Positions 17,185-26,272 are shown, counted from the first letter of the stretch. The stretch: 64,000 nucleotides of DNA from Anaeromyxobacter dehalogenans 2CP-1 (GCF_000022145.1 NC_011891.1:3516501-3580500); one strand, 5' to 3'. Numbers and translations are program-made. Notes: generated from the sequence alone by a model not told the origin.

Positions 17185-18642
17185 GTGATCGAGGATCGTC
17201 CGCACCGCACCGCTGCCGAGCCGCTGACGCCCGGCGCGCTGCCCCGGCGCCTGCGCGGCTGGTTCGGCATGTCCGAGGAGCCGCCCCTCCGCTCGGCGCG
17301 GCCGGCCCGCCTCGACACCGTCCGCCGGAGCTGGGCCGCCGCCTACTGGCAGGCGCGCGTCTCGGTCCGCGCCGGCGTCCCGCTCGATGACTACCTGCGC
17401 TCGCGCCTGGCGCGCTACTCCGCGGCGCTGCCGGTGCCGCGCGCGCAGCTCCCGCTCTCGGTCGAGGTCGAGGACGGCGAGATCCTGGTCGGCGAGGCCG
17501 CCCCGGAGCGCCGCCCGGCGGAGCTCCCGGCCGACGGCGACGCCTGGCTCGCCGCGCTGGTGCACGTGGAGGGACCGGCCGTGCGCCAGGAGGTGGCGGA
17601 GCTGGAGATCCGCCTCGCCTCGATCGAGGTGGAGGCGGACGGCGCGCGCCGGCGCGCCGAGGAGCTGTCGCGCCGCCTCGCCGCCGACGTGGCGGCGGGC
17701 ACGGTGTGTGCGCCGCCGCAGGTGGAGGCCACGGCCGAGCAGCTCGGTCGGCCGCCGGTGTCGAGCGCCGCGCCGCAGGCCGGCCTGCGCGCCTTCGCCA
17801 CCGCGTCGATCGCCGCCGAGACCTGGCAGATCGCGCTGCCGCTGCTGCGCGCGGCCGGGGTGGACCCGGCCACGCTGGGCGTCTCCGCGGCGCGCAACCC
17901 CGCGGAGACCACGTTCGCGTTCGCGTTCGCGCTGGGCATCGCCGGCGCGCTCCTGGCGCTGGCCTGGGCGGGCTTCGACGCGGCCTCCGTGCTCGCCTCG
18001 GGCGAGCAGGACCTGGCGCGCCGCCGCTACTCCGCGGCGGGCGCCGCCTGCGCCGCGCTGCTGTCGATCGGGCTCGCCGCCGCGGTGGCCGCGCTGCCCG
18101 GCGGGATCGGCGGGCTGCCGCCCGCCGTGTCCACGCTGCTGCTCGCCTCGGTGCCGGTGGGCGCCGCGCTGGCGCTCCGCGCCGCGCGCTCGCTGGCCAC
18201 CCGCCGCGGGCTCGAGCTCGCCGACGCGCTGGAGTGGGATCGCACGCGGGCCCGGTCGCTCGCGGATCGCGCGCGCCGCCTCGAGGAGCTGGACTGGGCG
18301 GAGGCCGAGGAGCACGACCTCGAGCGCGAGCGCGAGGCCTCCCGGCGCCGCCTGCGGACCATCGGCGCGCGCGCCGCCGCCGCCGATCGGCTCGCGGCGG
18401 AGCCGCTCCGCCGCCGCCGCGCCGAGCTGTCGCGGGTGGCGCAGAGCCTGGTGAGCGCGCTCGAGCTCGACCGCTACGAGTTCCTGCGGCAGGCCGCCGC
18501 CCGCGGCGCCACCGACCTCATCGCCCCGCGGCGCCGCCGCGGCGGCGGGGACGGCCGCCGCGCCGAGCCGCCGCGCTCCGAGGCCGCCCCGTCGGCGCCG
18601 GTCGCGGTGCCCGTGCCCGAGGGCGGCCGGCTGGCGTCCTGA
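17185..18642 (+). CDS. Unrecognised membrane/coiled-coil protein, paralog A
   Basis: A 485-residue protein of unknown function. In order: a basic N-terminal region; a conserved DDYLRSRLARY segment (~70-80); a helical Glu/Arg-rich coiled coil (~130-170); the motif EATAEQLGRPPV at 181-192; three to four hydrophobic segments (~235-345); a long Arg/Glu-rich coiled coil with LEWDRTRARSL; and ALELDRYEFLR near the end with a disordered tail. A second gene at 23412 encodes the same architecture and motifs. GTG start with GGAGG at 17171-17175. A 129-bp tandem array follows directly. Confidence 0.7.
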   Translation: MIEDRPHRTAAEPLTPGALPRRLRGWFGMSEEPPLRSARPARLDTVRRSWAAAYWQARVSVRAGVPLDDYLRSRLARYSAALPVPRAQLPLSVEVEDGEILVGEAAPERRPAELPADGDAWLAALVHVEGPAVRQEVAELEIRLASIEVEADGARRRAEELSRRLAADVAAGTVCAPPQVEATAEQLGRPPVSSAAPQAGLRAFATASIAAETWQIALPLLRAAGVDPATLGVSAARNPAETTFAFAFALGIAGALLALAWAGFDAASVLASGEQDLARRRYSAAGAACAALLSIGLAAAVAALPGGIGGLPPAVSTLLLASVPVGAALALRAARSLATRRGLELADALEWDRTRARSLADRARRLEELDWAEAEEHDLEREREASRRRLRTIGARAAAADRLAAEPLRRRRAELSRVAQSLVSALELDRYEFLRQAAARGATDLIAPRRRRGGGDGRRAEPPRSEAAPSAPVAVPVPEGGRLAS

Positions 18643-18650
18643 TGCTGCGC

Positions 18651-19316
18651 GGGGCGGGGCGCAGCCCCGTTCGCGCGGCGCAGCCGCGCCCGCGGGGACC
18701 TCGCGCGCACCCGCGCCAGCGGGCGCGCGAGGTCACGGGACCCGCACAGCAAGTGGGGCCCCGCGGAGCTCCGCTCCGCGGGGCGGGGCGCAGCCCCGTT
18801 CGCGCGGCGCAGCCGCGCCCGCGGGGACCTCGCGCGCACCCGCGCCAGCGGGCGCGCGAGGTCACGGGACCCGCGCAGCAGGTGGGGCCCCGCGGAGCTC
18901 CGCTCCGCGGGGCGGGGCGCAGCCCCGTTCGCGCGGCGCAGCCGCGCCCGCGGGGACCTCGCGCGCACCCGCGCCAGCGGGCGCGCGAGGTCACGGGACC
19001 CGCACAGCAAGTGGGGCCCCGCGGAGCTCCGCTCCGCGGGGCGGAGCGCAGCCCCGTTCGCGCGGCGCAGCCGCGCCCGCGGGGACCTCGCGCGCACCCG
19101 CGCCAGCGGGCGCGCGAGGTCACGGGACCCGCGCAGCAGGTGGGGCCCCGCGGAGCTCCGCTCCGCGGGGCGGGGCGCAGCCCCGTTCGCGCGGCGCAGC
19201 CGCGCCCGCGGGGACCTCGCGCGCACCCGCGCCAGCGGGCGCGCGAGGTCACGGGACCCGCGCAGCAGGTGGGGCCCCGCGGAGCTCCGCTCCGCGGGGC
19301 GGGGCGCAGCCCCGTT
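18651..19316. repeat. Five-copy 129-bp tandem repeat array with internal hairpins
   Basis: Units begin at 18651, 18780, 18909, 19038 and 19167 (exact 129-bp spacing), with a partial sixth from 19296. Units differ mainly at a cAcagcaA/cGcagcaG position pair, giving the order A-B-A-B-B; unit 4 also has one G-to-A change near its start. Each unit contains several perfect dyads: GGGGC-GCA-GCCCC, CGCGGC-GCA-GCCGCG, a 12-bp stem GACCTCGCGCGC/GCGCGCGAGGTC, and a 10-bp stem CCCCGCGGAG/CTCCGCGGGG. Because 129 is divisible by three, long open frames exist on both strands. The array fills the gap between paralog A and rsmE. Confidence 0.93.
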
Positions 19317-19357
19317 CCGGTTGACAGGCGCGCAACGCTCGGCCACCGTCCGCGCGC

Positions 19358-20101
19358 GTGAACCTCCTGCTGCTCGAGCCCGGAGAGCTCTCCGCCGGCG
19401 GCACCGCCCGGCTGGCCGGTCGGCGCGCGCGGCACGTGCTGGAGGTGCTGCGCGCCGGCGCCGGCGACCGGATCCAGGCCGGGGTGATCGGCGGACGCAT
19501 GGGCGAGGCGGAGATCCTCACCGCGACGCCGGACGAGGTGGTGATCGCGGCCTCGCCCGATCGGGAGCCGCCGCCGCCCTCGCCGGTGGCGCTCCTGCTC
19601 GCCCTGCCCCGCCCGAAGATCCTGCGCAAGGTGCTGCAGGCCGCCGCCTCCATGGGGGTCAAGCGGCTGGTGCTCCTCGGCAGCTACCGCGTGGAGAAGA
19701 GCTACTTCGCGTCGCCGCTGCTCGCGCCCGACGCGATCCGCGAGCAGCTGCTGCTCGGCCTGGAGCAGGGGCGCGACACGATCCTGCCCGAGGTGGAGCT
19801 GCACCGGTTCTTCAAACCGTTCGTGGAGGACCTGCTCGACGCGCGCTTCCCTGAGCGCGACCGGCTCCTCGCGCACCCGGCCGGCGCGGCGCCGCTGGAG
19901 GCGCTCGCGCCGGCCGGCCCGCGGGCCGCGCTCGCGATCGGCCCGGAGGGCGGGTGGACGCCGTACGAGGCCGCGGCGCTGCGCGACCGCGGGTTCGCCC
20001 CGTTCACGCTGGGTCCGCGGGTGCTGCGCGTCGACGCGGCGGTGCCGTACGCCGTCGGCCAGGCCGAGCTCTGGCTGCGCGGCGCGGGCCGGCCGGCCTG
20101 A
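19358..20101 (+). CDS. rsmE: 16S rRNA (uracil-1498-N3)-methyltransferase RsmE
   Basis: A 247-residue SPOUT methyltransferase. Diagnostic segments are ALPRPKILRKVLQ and GVKRLVLLGSYRVEKSYF in the middle, AIGPEGGWTPYE (residues ~193-204), and LGPRVLRVDAAVPYA at the C-terminal knot. Length matches RsmE, which methylates U1498 of 16S rRNA in the assembled small subunit. The GTG at 19358 was chosen since RsmE proteins start with a short strand followed by the RARHVLEVLR segment. It lies directly behind the 129-bp repeat array, so its promoter must be in or next to the repeats. Confidence 0.92.
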   Translation: MNLLLLEPGELSAGGTARLAGRRARHVLEVLRAGAGDRIQAGVIGGRMGEAEILTATPDEVVIAASPDREPPPPSPVALLLALPRPKILRKVLQAAASMGVKRLVLLGSYRVEKSYFASPLLAPDAIREQLLLGLEQGRDTILPEVELHRFFKPFVEDLLDARFPERDRLLAHPAGAAPLEALAPAGPRAALAIGPEGGWTPYEAAALRDRGFAPFTLGPRVLRVDAAVPYAVGQAELWLRGAGRPA

Positions 20102-20200
20102 GCCGTGCCTGGCCAGTCGCGAGGGGCCGCAGCCCCGTAGGATCGCCCGGACGGTCGCGTCAGCCGCGACACGCACCGATCGCGGCTCACGCACTGCCGT

Positions 20201-21256
20201 TCAGGCCCGCGCCTCGTACACCACGTTGAACGGGGTCTCGGTGGCGCGCCGGAACGTGCGGAAGCCGGCCTCTGCCACCACCGCCCGGGTGCGCGCCTCG
20301 CCCGCCTGGGCACCCAGGCACGCGCCGACCTCCTGCGCGCGCGACGCCGGGGTGCAGATCATGGTCGAGGCGCAGTAGAAGACCCGGCCCACCGGGTTCA
20401 GGTTATTCTCGACCTGGTCGTTCGCGAACGGCTCGACGATCATCCAGCTCCCGTCCGGCTTCAGCATCTCCTTCACGTGGGCCGCCGCGCCGGCGGGATC
20501 GCCCATGTCGTGCAGGCAGTCGAAGCAGGCCACCAGGTCGTAGGGCTCGCCGTGGAAGTCCTTCGCGGTCGCCACCTGGAAGCTCGCGTTCGCGAGCTTG
20601 CGCCGGGTCGCCGCGCGGCGCGCCGTCCCGATCGACGGCCCGTGGTAGTCGAACCCCACGAACGTCGAGCGCGGGAACGCCTCCGCCATCAGCACGGTGG
20701 AGGCGCCGTGGCCGCACCCGACGTCGGCGACGCGCGCCCCCGCGCGCAGCTTCGCCTCGATCCCTTCCAGCGCCGGCAGCCACTCGCCCACCAGGTGCGC
20801 GGCGTAGTTCGGCCGGAAGAAGCGCTCGGTGCCCTCGAACAGCGACGCGTCGTGCTCGTCCCAGCCCACCCCGTCGCCGGTGCGGAACGCCTCGACCAGC
20901 TTGGGCGTGTCCTTCACCACCGAGCTGATGATCTGGAACGCGCCGGGGATGTACGCCGGGCTGTCCTCCACCGCGAGCGCGAACGCCTGCTCGTCGGGGA
21001 GCGTGAAGGTCCCGGCGCCCGCGTCGTACTCCACGAAGCCGCCCGCCGCCTGCGCGCACAGCCACTCGCGCACGTAGCGCGCATCGGTGTGGGTCTTCTC
21101 CGCGAGCGCCGCCGGCGTCATGGGACCGGACGACGCCATCGCCTTGTACAGCCCCAGCTGCTCCCCGACGATGACCAGCGCCGCGTTCATCGCGGCGCCC
21201 ATCTCGCCGAGCACCTTGCCCATGAACTGGTTCAGCTTGTCCTCGTTCAGCTGCAT
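20201..21256 (-). CDS. Winged-helix SAM-dependent methyltransferase (Rv2258c-like)
   Basis: A 351-residue protein with an N-terminal helix-rich/winged-helix part (LGLYKAMASSGPMTPAALAE; residues ~28-47) and a C-terminal class I methyltransferase with VADVGCGHGAST (about residues 167-178), FVGFDYHG and ACFDCLHDMG. It resembles a family annotated as regulator/methyltransferase in actinobacteria and myxobacteria. The substrate is unknown. The ATG at 21256 is preceded by GGAGGATCC. It is divergent from the aminotransferase gene. Confidence 0.8.
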   Translation of the reverse strand: MQLNEDKLNQFMGKVLGEMGAAMNAALVIVGEQLGLYKAMASSGPMTPAALAEKTHTDARYVREWLCAQAAGGFVEYDAGAGTFTLPDEQAFALAVEDSPAYIPGAFQIISSVVKDTPKLVEAFRTGDGVGWDEHDASLFEGTERFFRPNYAAHLVGEWLPALEGIEAKLRAGARVADVGCGHGASTVLMAEAFPRSTFVGFDYHGPSIGTARRAATRRKLANASFQVATAKDFHGEPYDLVACFDCLHDMGDPAGAAAHVKEMLKPDGSWMIVEPFANDQVENNLNPVGRVFYCASTMICTPASRAQEVGACLGAQAGEARTRAVVAEAGFRTFRRATETPFNVVYEARA

Positions 21257-21582
21257 CGGATCCTCCGCGTGTCCGCCTGGCGGACGCGCCCGGCGGAGTG
21301 CGGTCGAGGAGCGGAGACGCGGGCCGGCGGTGCCCGCCAACCTCACCGGCGCGCCGCATGGGGACCACGGGAAGGCGGGGTGAAAGACGACCCTTGCGCC
21401 CTGCGAATGGAAGCGGCCGGGCGGGTGAGCGCGGCGACGGTCCCGCGCGGACGAGGGTCGCCGCGAGGGGCTGCGCGGCGGCGCGAATCCCCTCCCGGGG
21501 TCGCGCGGGCCGCCGGCGATCGCGTAAGCTCGTCGACCTCCTCTCCCCAGGCCGGCCCCGCGCCGGCGCCCACGAGGTCCCC
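21257..21582. other. Intergenic region between divergent genes
   Basis: 326 bp between the divergent methyltransferase and aminotransferase starts. It must hold both promoters, but no convincing -35/-10 pair, operator or structured RNA could be picked out of the G+C-rich sequence. Confidence 0.5.
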
Positions 21583-22773
21583 ATGAGCACCCCCGTCGTC
21601 TCCGAGCTGGCGCCTCCCCTGCGCCTGCTCCTCGGCCCCGGTCCCAGCATGGTCCACCCGCGCGTGCTCCGCGCGATGTCCACCCCGCTGCTCGGCCACC
21701 TCGATCCGAAGTTCCTCGAGATCATGAACGAGGTGCAGGCGCAGCTCCGCGCCGTGTTCCGCACCGAGAACCCGTTCACCATCGCGGTGTCGGGCACGGG
21801 CTCGGCCGGCATGGAGGCGGCGCTCGTCAACCTGCTCGAGCCGGGCGACACCGCCGTGGTGGTGGTGGCGGGCGTGTTCGGCGGGCGCATGGCGGACATC
21901 GTGGGCCGCTGCGGCGCCCGGCTGGTGAAGATCGACGTGCCCTGGGGCGAGGTGTGCGATCCGGCCCGCATCGAGGAGGCGCTGAAGCGGGAGGGCAAGG
22001 TGAAGGTGGTGGCGCTGGTCCACGCCGAGACCTCCACCGGCGCGCACCAGCCGCTCGAGGGGCTGGGCGCCCTGTGCCACGCGCACGGCGCGCTGCTCGT
22101 CGCGGACACGGTCACCTCGCTCGGCGGCGTGCCGGTCGAGGTGGACGCCTGGGGCGTGGACGCGTGCTACTCCGGCACGCAGAAGTGCCTGTCCTGCCCG
22201 CCCGGGCTGGCCCCGCTGACGCTCTCGCCGCGCGCGCTCGAGGCGGTGAAGGCGCGCAAGACCAAGGTGCAGAGCTGGTACCTCGACGCCGGCATGGTGG
22301 CGGACTACTGGGCCGAGGGGAAGCGCGTGTACCACCACACCGCGCCCATCTCGATGGTGTACGCGCTCCGCGAGTCGCTCCGCCTGGTGCTCGAGGAGGG
22401 GCTCGAGGCGCGCTTCGCGCGGCACCGCCGCCACTCCGCCGCGCTCATGGCCGGCGTCGCCGCGCTCGGGTTCGAGCCGCAGGCGCAGGAGGGTCACCGC
22501 CTCCCGTCGCTGAACTGCATCAAGGTGCCGGCCGGCGTCGACGAGGCGGCCGCGCGCAAGGGCCTGCTCGCCGATCACTCCATCGAGATCGGCGGCGGCC
22601 TCGGCCCGCTCGCGGGCAAGGTGTGGCGCATCGGGCTCATGGGCGAGTCGGCCCGGCAGGAGAACGTGCTCGCGGTGCTCGCCGCGATCGAGCAGGCGCT
22701 CGCGAAGCAGGGCAAGCTCGCCCGCGCCGGCGCGTCGCTCGCCGCCGCGCTCGAGTCCTACGCGCGGTCGTAG
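21583..22773 (+). CDS. Class V aminotransferase, alanine/serine-glyoxylate type
   Basis: A 396-residue PLP enzyme of fold type I. Key features: LLLGPGPSMVHPRVL at the N-terminus, SGTGSAGMEAAL (PLP phosphate site), VADTVTSLGGVP with the cofactor-binding aspartate, and the Schiff-base lysine in GTQKCLSCPPG (K201). These match alanine-glyoxylate/serine-pyruvate aminotransferases, which interconvert glyoxylate and glycine. This could link to the glyoxylate shunt 4 kb downstream, though that is inference. The ATG at 21583 was chosen over an open upstream frame because the family starts just before the GPGP motif. Confidence 0.87.
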   Translation: MSTPVVSELAPPLRLLLGPGPSMVHPRVLRAMSTPLLGHLDPKFLEIMNEVQAQLRAVFRTENPFTIAVSGTGSAGMEAALVNLLEPGDTAVVVVAGVFGGRMADIVGRCGARLVKIDVPWGEVCDPARIEEALKREGKVKVVALVHAETSTGAHQPLEGLGALCHAHGALLVADTVTSLGGVPVEVDAWGVDACYSGTQKCLSCPPGLAPLTLSPRALEAVKARKTKVQSWYLDAGMVADYWAEGKRVYHHTAPISMVYALRESLRLVLEEGLEARFARHRRHSAALMAGVAALGFEPQAQEGHRLPSLNCIKVPAGVDEAAARKGLLADHSIEIGGGLGPLAGKVWRIGLMGESARQENVLAVLAAIEQALAKQGKLARAGASLAAALESYARS

Positions 22774-22820
22774 GCGGACGTCGCCGCGGGGTGTGCCGGG
22801 AGGAGGTGCATCCCGCGGCG

Positions 22821-23237
22821 CTACGCAGGCTGTACGAGGGTCAGCGCCGGCACCGGTACCCGCGCCAGCAACCTGCGCACCAGCTCGAGGAGCGGCGCCT
22901 CCGCGAACGGCTTGCGGATGGCGACGTCCGCGCCGGCCTCGAGGAGCGCGCGGTCGCCGCCGGCCACCCCGGAGAGCCCGACGATGGGCATGCTGCGCAG
23001 CCGCGGGTCGGGCGAGGCGCGGAGCACGCGGATGAGGTCGCTGCCCTTCATGCCCGGCATCACCTCGTCCACCACGCACAGATCCGGCGGATCGAACCGC
23101 ACCACGTCGAGCGCGCTCTCGGCCGAGTCGGCCGCGAGCGCGACGTAGCCGCCCGACTCGAGCGCCTGCGCCAGCAGCGTGCGCAGGATCTCGTTGTCGT
23201 CGACCACCAGGATCCGGTGCGGAGCCGGTGCGTCCAT
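22821..23237 (-). CDS. Single-domain response regulator
   Basis: A 138-residue receiver domain with no output domain. It has the acidic pair in ILVVDDNE (residues ~9-16), the phosphoacceptor D57 in CVVDEVMPG, a switch Ser/Thr in GLSG and K109 in IRKPF, so it looks phosphorylation-competent. Such CheY-like proteins act by protein-protein contact; the cognate histidine kinase is not in the window. It is convergent with the aminotransferase gene and divergent from paralog B. Confidence 0.9.
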   Translation of the reverse strand: MDAPAPHRILVVDDNEILRTLLAQALESGGYVALAADSAESALDVVRFDPPDLCVVDEVMPGMKGSDLIRVLRASPDPRLRSMPIVGLSGVAGGDRALLEAGADVAIRKPFAEAPLLELVRRLLARVPVPALTLVQPA

Positions 23238-23411
23238 GTAGGCAACGTAGCCCCCTCGCGAGCGGCGCAGCTATCCCGTGGCCCGGCGACGGGGCATCGC
23301 GGGGCCGGCGCCGGGCCCCCTCGTCCGATGCCGCCCCGCCGGTACCGCTGGCCCGCCCCTGGCCGCCTCCCTAGGTTCCGCGAGGACAGGGGTCGAGGAG
23401 GCGAGCGCGCG

Positions 23412-24812
23412 ATGCGTGGAGCAGGGGTGATCGCAGGCTGGGGCGGGGGCGCGGCGGGACTTCGCAGGCTGCTGGACGGGCTCGGCGACGCGGTGCGGTC
23501 GCTCCGCCCGGTGAGGATCGGCGCAGGGCGTCCGCCGCCCGCGCGGGCGCCGCGCCTGCCCCGATCGCGGCTCGGGGTGGCCCTGGAGGCGCGCCTGGCG
23601 GTGCGCTCGGGCGTGCGGCTCGAGGATTTCCTCCGCTACCGGCTGGCGCGCTACGCGGCGCGCCTGCCGGTGCCGCTCGAGGCGCTCCCGGTCTCGGTCG
23701 ACGTGGACGGCGGCGAGCCGGTGGTGCGCGCGCGCCCGCAGGCGTCGACCGCGCTGGGGCCGACGCCCTCGGGGCGGGGAGGCGAGCCGCGCTGGGTGCG
23801 CACCCTGGTGCAGCGCGAGGGCGCCGGGGCGCTGCGCGAGATCCGCGACGCGGAGGCCGCGCTGGACGCCCTGGCGGAGCGCTCGGCGGCGGCGCGCGAC
23901 CGGATCGAGGCCGCGGCGCGGGCGCTCGCCGAGGACCTGGCCCGGGGCGCCATCACGGCGCCGGTCGAGATCGAGGCCACCGCCGAGCAGCTCGGGCGGC
24001 CGCCGGTGCCGCCGCCGTTCCCGGTGATGGCGCTGCGCGGCGCGGCGCTCGCGCTGCTGCTGGCGGAGACCTGGCGCCTGGCGCGCCCGGTCCTGGGCGC
24101 GGCGGGGCTCTCGGTGGACGATCTGCCCGGGGCGCTGCAGCGCGCGCCGCTCGCGGCCGGGCTCTCGCTCGCGTTCGCGGCGGGCGCGGCCGGCGCGGTG
24201 CTGGCGCTGCTCGGCGTCGCGGTGCGCCGCGGGCTCGAGGTCGCGGACGGCGCCGCGGCCGCGCGGCGGGGCTTCCTGCTGGCCGTGGGCGCCGCCGGCG
24301 CGGCCGCGCTCGCCGCGGCGGTGGCCGCGTCGGGCGCCGCGCCCGGGCGCTGGACCGAGGCGGTGCTGCTGCTCGCCGTGCCGCTCGCGGCGGTGGCGTG
24401 CCTGCGCGAGGCCTCGCGCCGCGCGGCCGAGCGCGACGCCGCCGAGGCGGCGGCGCTGGAGTGGGACCGCGAGCGGACGCGCGACATGGTGGAGCGCGGT
24501 CGGCGCGCCGGGGTGGTCGCGGAGGCCGAGGCGGCGCTGGCGCGGGTGGAGGCGGAGCGCGAGGAGGTGCGGCGGCGGCTGCGCGCGCTGGAGCGGCGCG
24601 CGGTGGAGGTGGACGAGGCCGACGAGCGCGCGGCACGCGCCGAGGCCCGTCGCCTGGAGCGGCTCTCCGAGGCGCTCGCCGGCGCGCTCGAGCTGGACCG
24701 CTACGCCTACCTGCGCCGCGCGACCGCCGGCGCGCGCGGCGCCGCCGAGCGCCCCGCCGCCCGGCCCATCCTGCTGGAGCGCGCGGCGGAGCGGCTGGAG
24801 GTGGCCGGCTAG
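23412..24812 (+). CDS. Unrecognised membrane/coiled-coil protein, paralog B
   Basis: A 466-residue protein with the same architecture as the gene at 17185: a basic N-terminus, LEDFLRYRLARYAARLPVP (residues ~67-85), a coiled coil, EATAEQLGRPPV at ~188-199, hydrophobic helices (~210-330), LEWDRERTRDM, a long Arg/Glu coiled coil and ALELDRYAYLRR. The two proteins align over their full length but have diverged clearly. No enzymatic motif is visible; a structural or membrane-scaffold role is a guess. The ATG follows GAGGAGG. A regulator gene converges on it, 26 bp away. Confidence 0.7.
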   Translation: MRGAGVIAGWGGGAAGLRRLLDGLGDAVRSLRPVRIGAGRPPPARAPRLPRSRLGVALEARLAVRSGVRLEDFLRYRLARYAARLPVPLEALPVSVDVDGGEPVVRARPQASTALGPTPSGRGGEPRWVRTLVQREGAGALREIRDAEAALDALAERSAAARDRIEAAARALAEDLARGAITAPVEIEATAEQLGRPPVPPPFPVMALRGAALALLLAETWRLARPVLGAAGLSVDDLPGALQRAPLAAGLSLAFAAGAAGAVLALLGVAVRRGLEVADGAAAARRGFLLAVGAAGAAALAAAVAASGAAPGRWTEAVLLLAVPLAAVACLREASRRAAERDAAEAAALEWDRERTRDMVERGRRAGVVAEAEAALARVEAEREEVRRRLRALERRAVEVDEADERAARAEARRLERLSEALAGALELDRYAYLRRATAGARGAAERPAARPILLERAAERLEVAG

Positions 24813-24838
24813 GCCGGATCCGGTCCGGGGGCGCGGCG

Positions 24839-26272
24839 TCAGCGGCCCTGGACCGGCGCGTAGAACGACACGCCGCGGACGTCCGCGTTCACCTTGAGCG
24901 GATGCTGCAGCGGCGGGAACGCCCGCTGCTCGCAGTCCATCCGCTCGCACAGCCTGCACGTCAGGCCCACCGGCACCACCGCCTCGCGCGCCTCGAGGTT
25001 CACGCCGTCCGCGTAGACCAGCTCGCGGGCGCGCGAGGCCTCGCACCCCATGGCGATGGCGAGCACCGAGCGCGGCGCGTGGAACCCGCCGCCCTCGCGG
25101 TTGACGGTGCGCGCGATCCAGAAGTAGGTCGCGCCGTCGGGCATCTGCGAGAGCTGCGTGCGCACCAGGCCCGGGGTGGTGAACGCCTCGAACAGGTTCC
25201 AGCGCGGGCAGGCGCCGGAGAAGCGGGCGAAGCGGAGGCCGGAGGCGGAGAACCGCTTGGAGATGTTCCCGGCGATGTCCACGCGGACGAGGTGGAACGG
25301 GACGCCCTCGGCGCCGGGCCGCCGCAGCGTGGTGAGCCGGTGGCACACCTGCTCGAAGCTGGTGCGGAAGCGGTGGCCGAGCAGGTCGAGGTCGTAGCGC
25401 TCGGCGCGCGCCTGCTCCAGGAACGGCCCGTACGGCATGAGCACCGCCGCCGCGAAGTAGTTCGCGAGCGCCACGCGGGCGAGCGCGCGCGACGAGTCGC
25501 TGGTGAGGTGCGGGTCGGCCACGAAGCGATCGAGCACGTCCGCCTGCGTGAGCAGGCCGATCTGGTAGGCGAGCTGGAAGTTGCGGCTGCCGCGGCGGAG
25601 CAGCTCCGAGAGGGAGAGGACCTTCGCCTCGGGGTCGTAGCGCCGCACCGCGCCGCCCGCCTCGGCGGTGTGGACGATCCGCACGGTCACGCCGAGCTGG
25701 CCGAGGAAGCGCACCAGGCTCGTGTACAGGTAGTCCGGGTCGAGCCGCGCCTCGCGCCAGAGCGCCTCGCTCCCCGCCTCCAGCTCCGGGAAGTGGTTCA
25801 TGTGCCGCTGGACGAGGTCCGAGACCTCCTCGGTGGGCAGGTGCGACGAGTCCACGCCGTCGAGGTCGCCGTCGGAGAGCGTCGCGGCGAGCGTGTCGGA
25901 AGCCTCCCGCGCCCCGCGGTACGCCTGGTAGAGCGCCAGGACCGCGCGGGCGGCGGTGGGGGACGAGGAGGCGAGGTCCCGCACCTCCGCGTTGGTGACG
26001 TCGTGCGCCTCGAACAGCGGATCCCCGAACACCTCCATCAGGTCCGCCACCACCCGCGCGTGGTTCTCGGTCGAGAGCGACTTCAGGTCGAGCTGGAACA
26101 GGTCCGCGAGCTTGATGAGGAGCAGCGCGGGCAGGGGGCGACGGTTGTGCTCGATGAGGGTCAGGTAGCTCGCGGAGATGCCGAGCCGATCGGCGAGCTG
26201 GACCTGGGTGAGGTTGCGCTGGCGCCGGAGCGCCCGGACCTTGGCGCCGAGGTGCTGGCCGGGCTCGCGCAT
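24839..26272 (-). CDS. XRE/ScfR-RamB-like transcriptional regulator of acetate metabolism
   Basis: A 477-residue regulator. Residues ~9-65 form an XRE helix-turn-helix (LTQVQLADRLGISASYLTLI). The middle is the IrrE/ImmA-like domain, where the peptidase motif is not conserved, and the C-terminal DUF2083-type domain contains a cysteine group (FSGACPRW, then CRLCERMDCEQR). This is the architecture of RamB and short-chain-fatty-acyl-CoA regulators, which control isocitrate lyase and malate synthase genes in corynebacteria and mycobacteria. Here it is divergent from the glyoxylate-shunt fusion gene, which fits that role. The ATG at 26272 was chosen; the upstream extension is low-complexity. Confidence 0.85.
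   Translation of the reverse strand: MREPGQHLGAKVRALRRQRNLTQVQLADRLGISASYLTLIEHNRRPLPALLLIKLADLFQLDLKSLSTENHARVVADLMEVFGDPLFEAHDVTNAEVRDLASSSPTAARAVLALYQAYRGAREASDTLAATLSDGDLDGVDSSHLPTEEVSDLVQRHMNHFPELEAGSEALWREARLDPDYLYTSLVRFLGQLGVTVRIVHTAEAGGAVRRYDPEAKVLSLSELLRRGSRNFQLAYQIGLLTQADVLDRFVADPHLTSDSSRALARVALANYFAAAVLMPYGPFLEQARAERYDLDLLGHRFRTSFEQVCHRLTTLRRPGAEGVPFHLVRVDIAGNISKRFSASGLRFARFSGACPRWNLFEAFTTPGLVRTQLSQMPDGATYFWIARTVNREGGGFHAPRSVLAIAMGCEASRARELVYADGVNLEAREAVVPVGLTCRLCERMDCEQRAFPPLQHPLKVNADVRGVSFYAPVQGR

Noticed and set aside
18474-19346. Minus-strand open frame through the 129-bp array
   Set aside because: Openness follows from a 129-bp period in G+C-rich sequence; no ribosome site or homology, and the opposite strand is also open.
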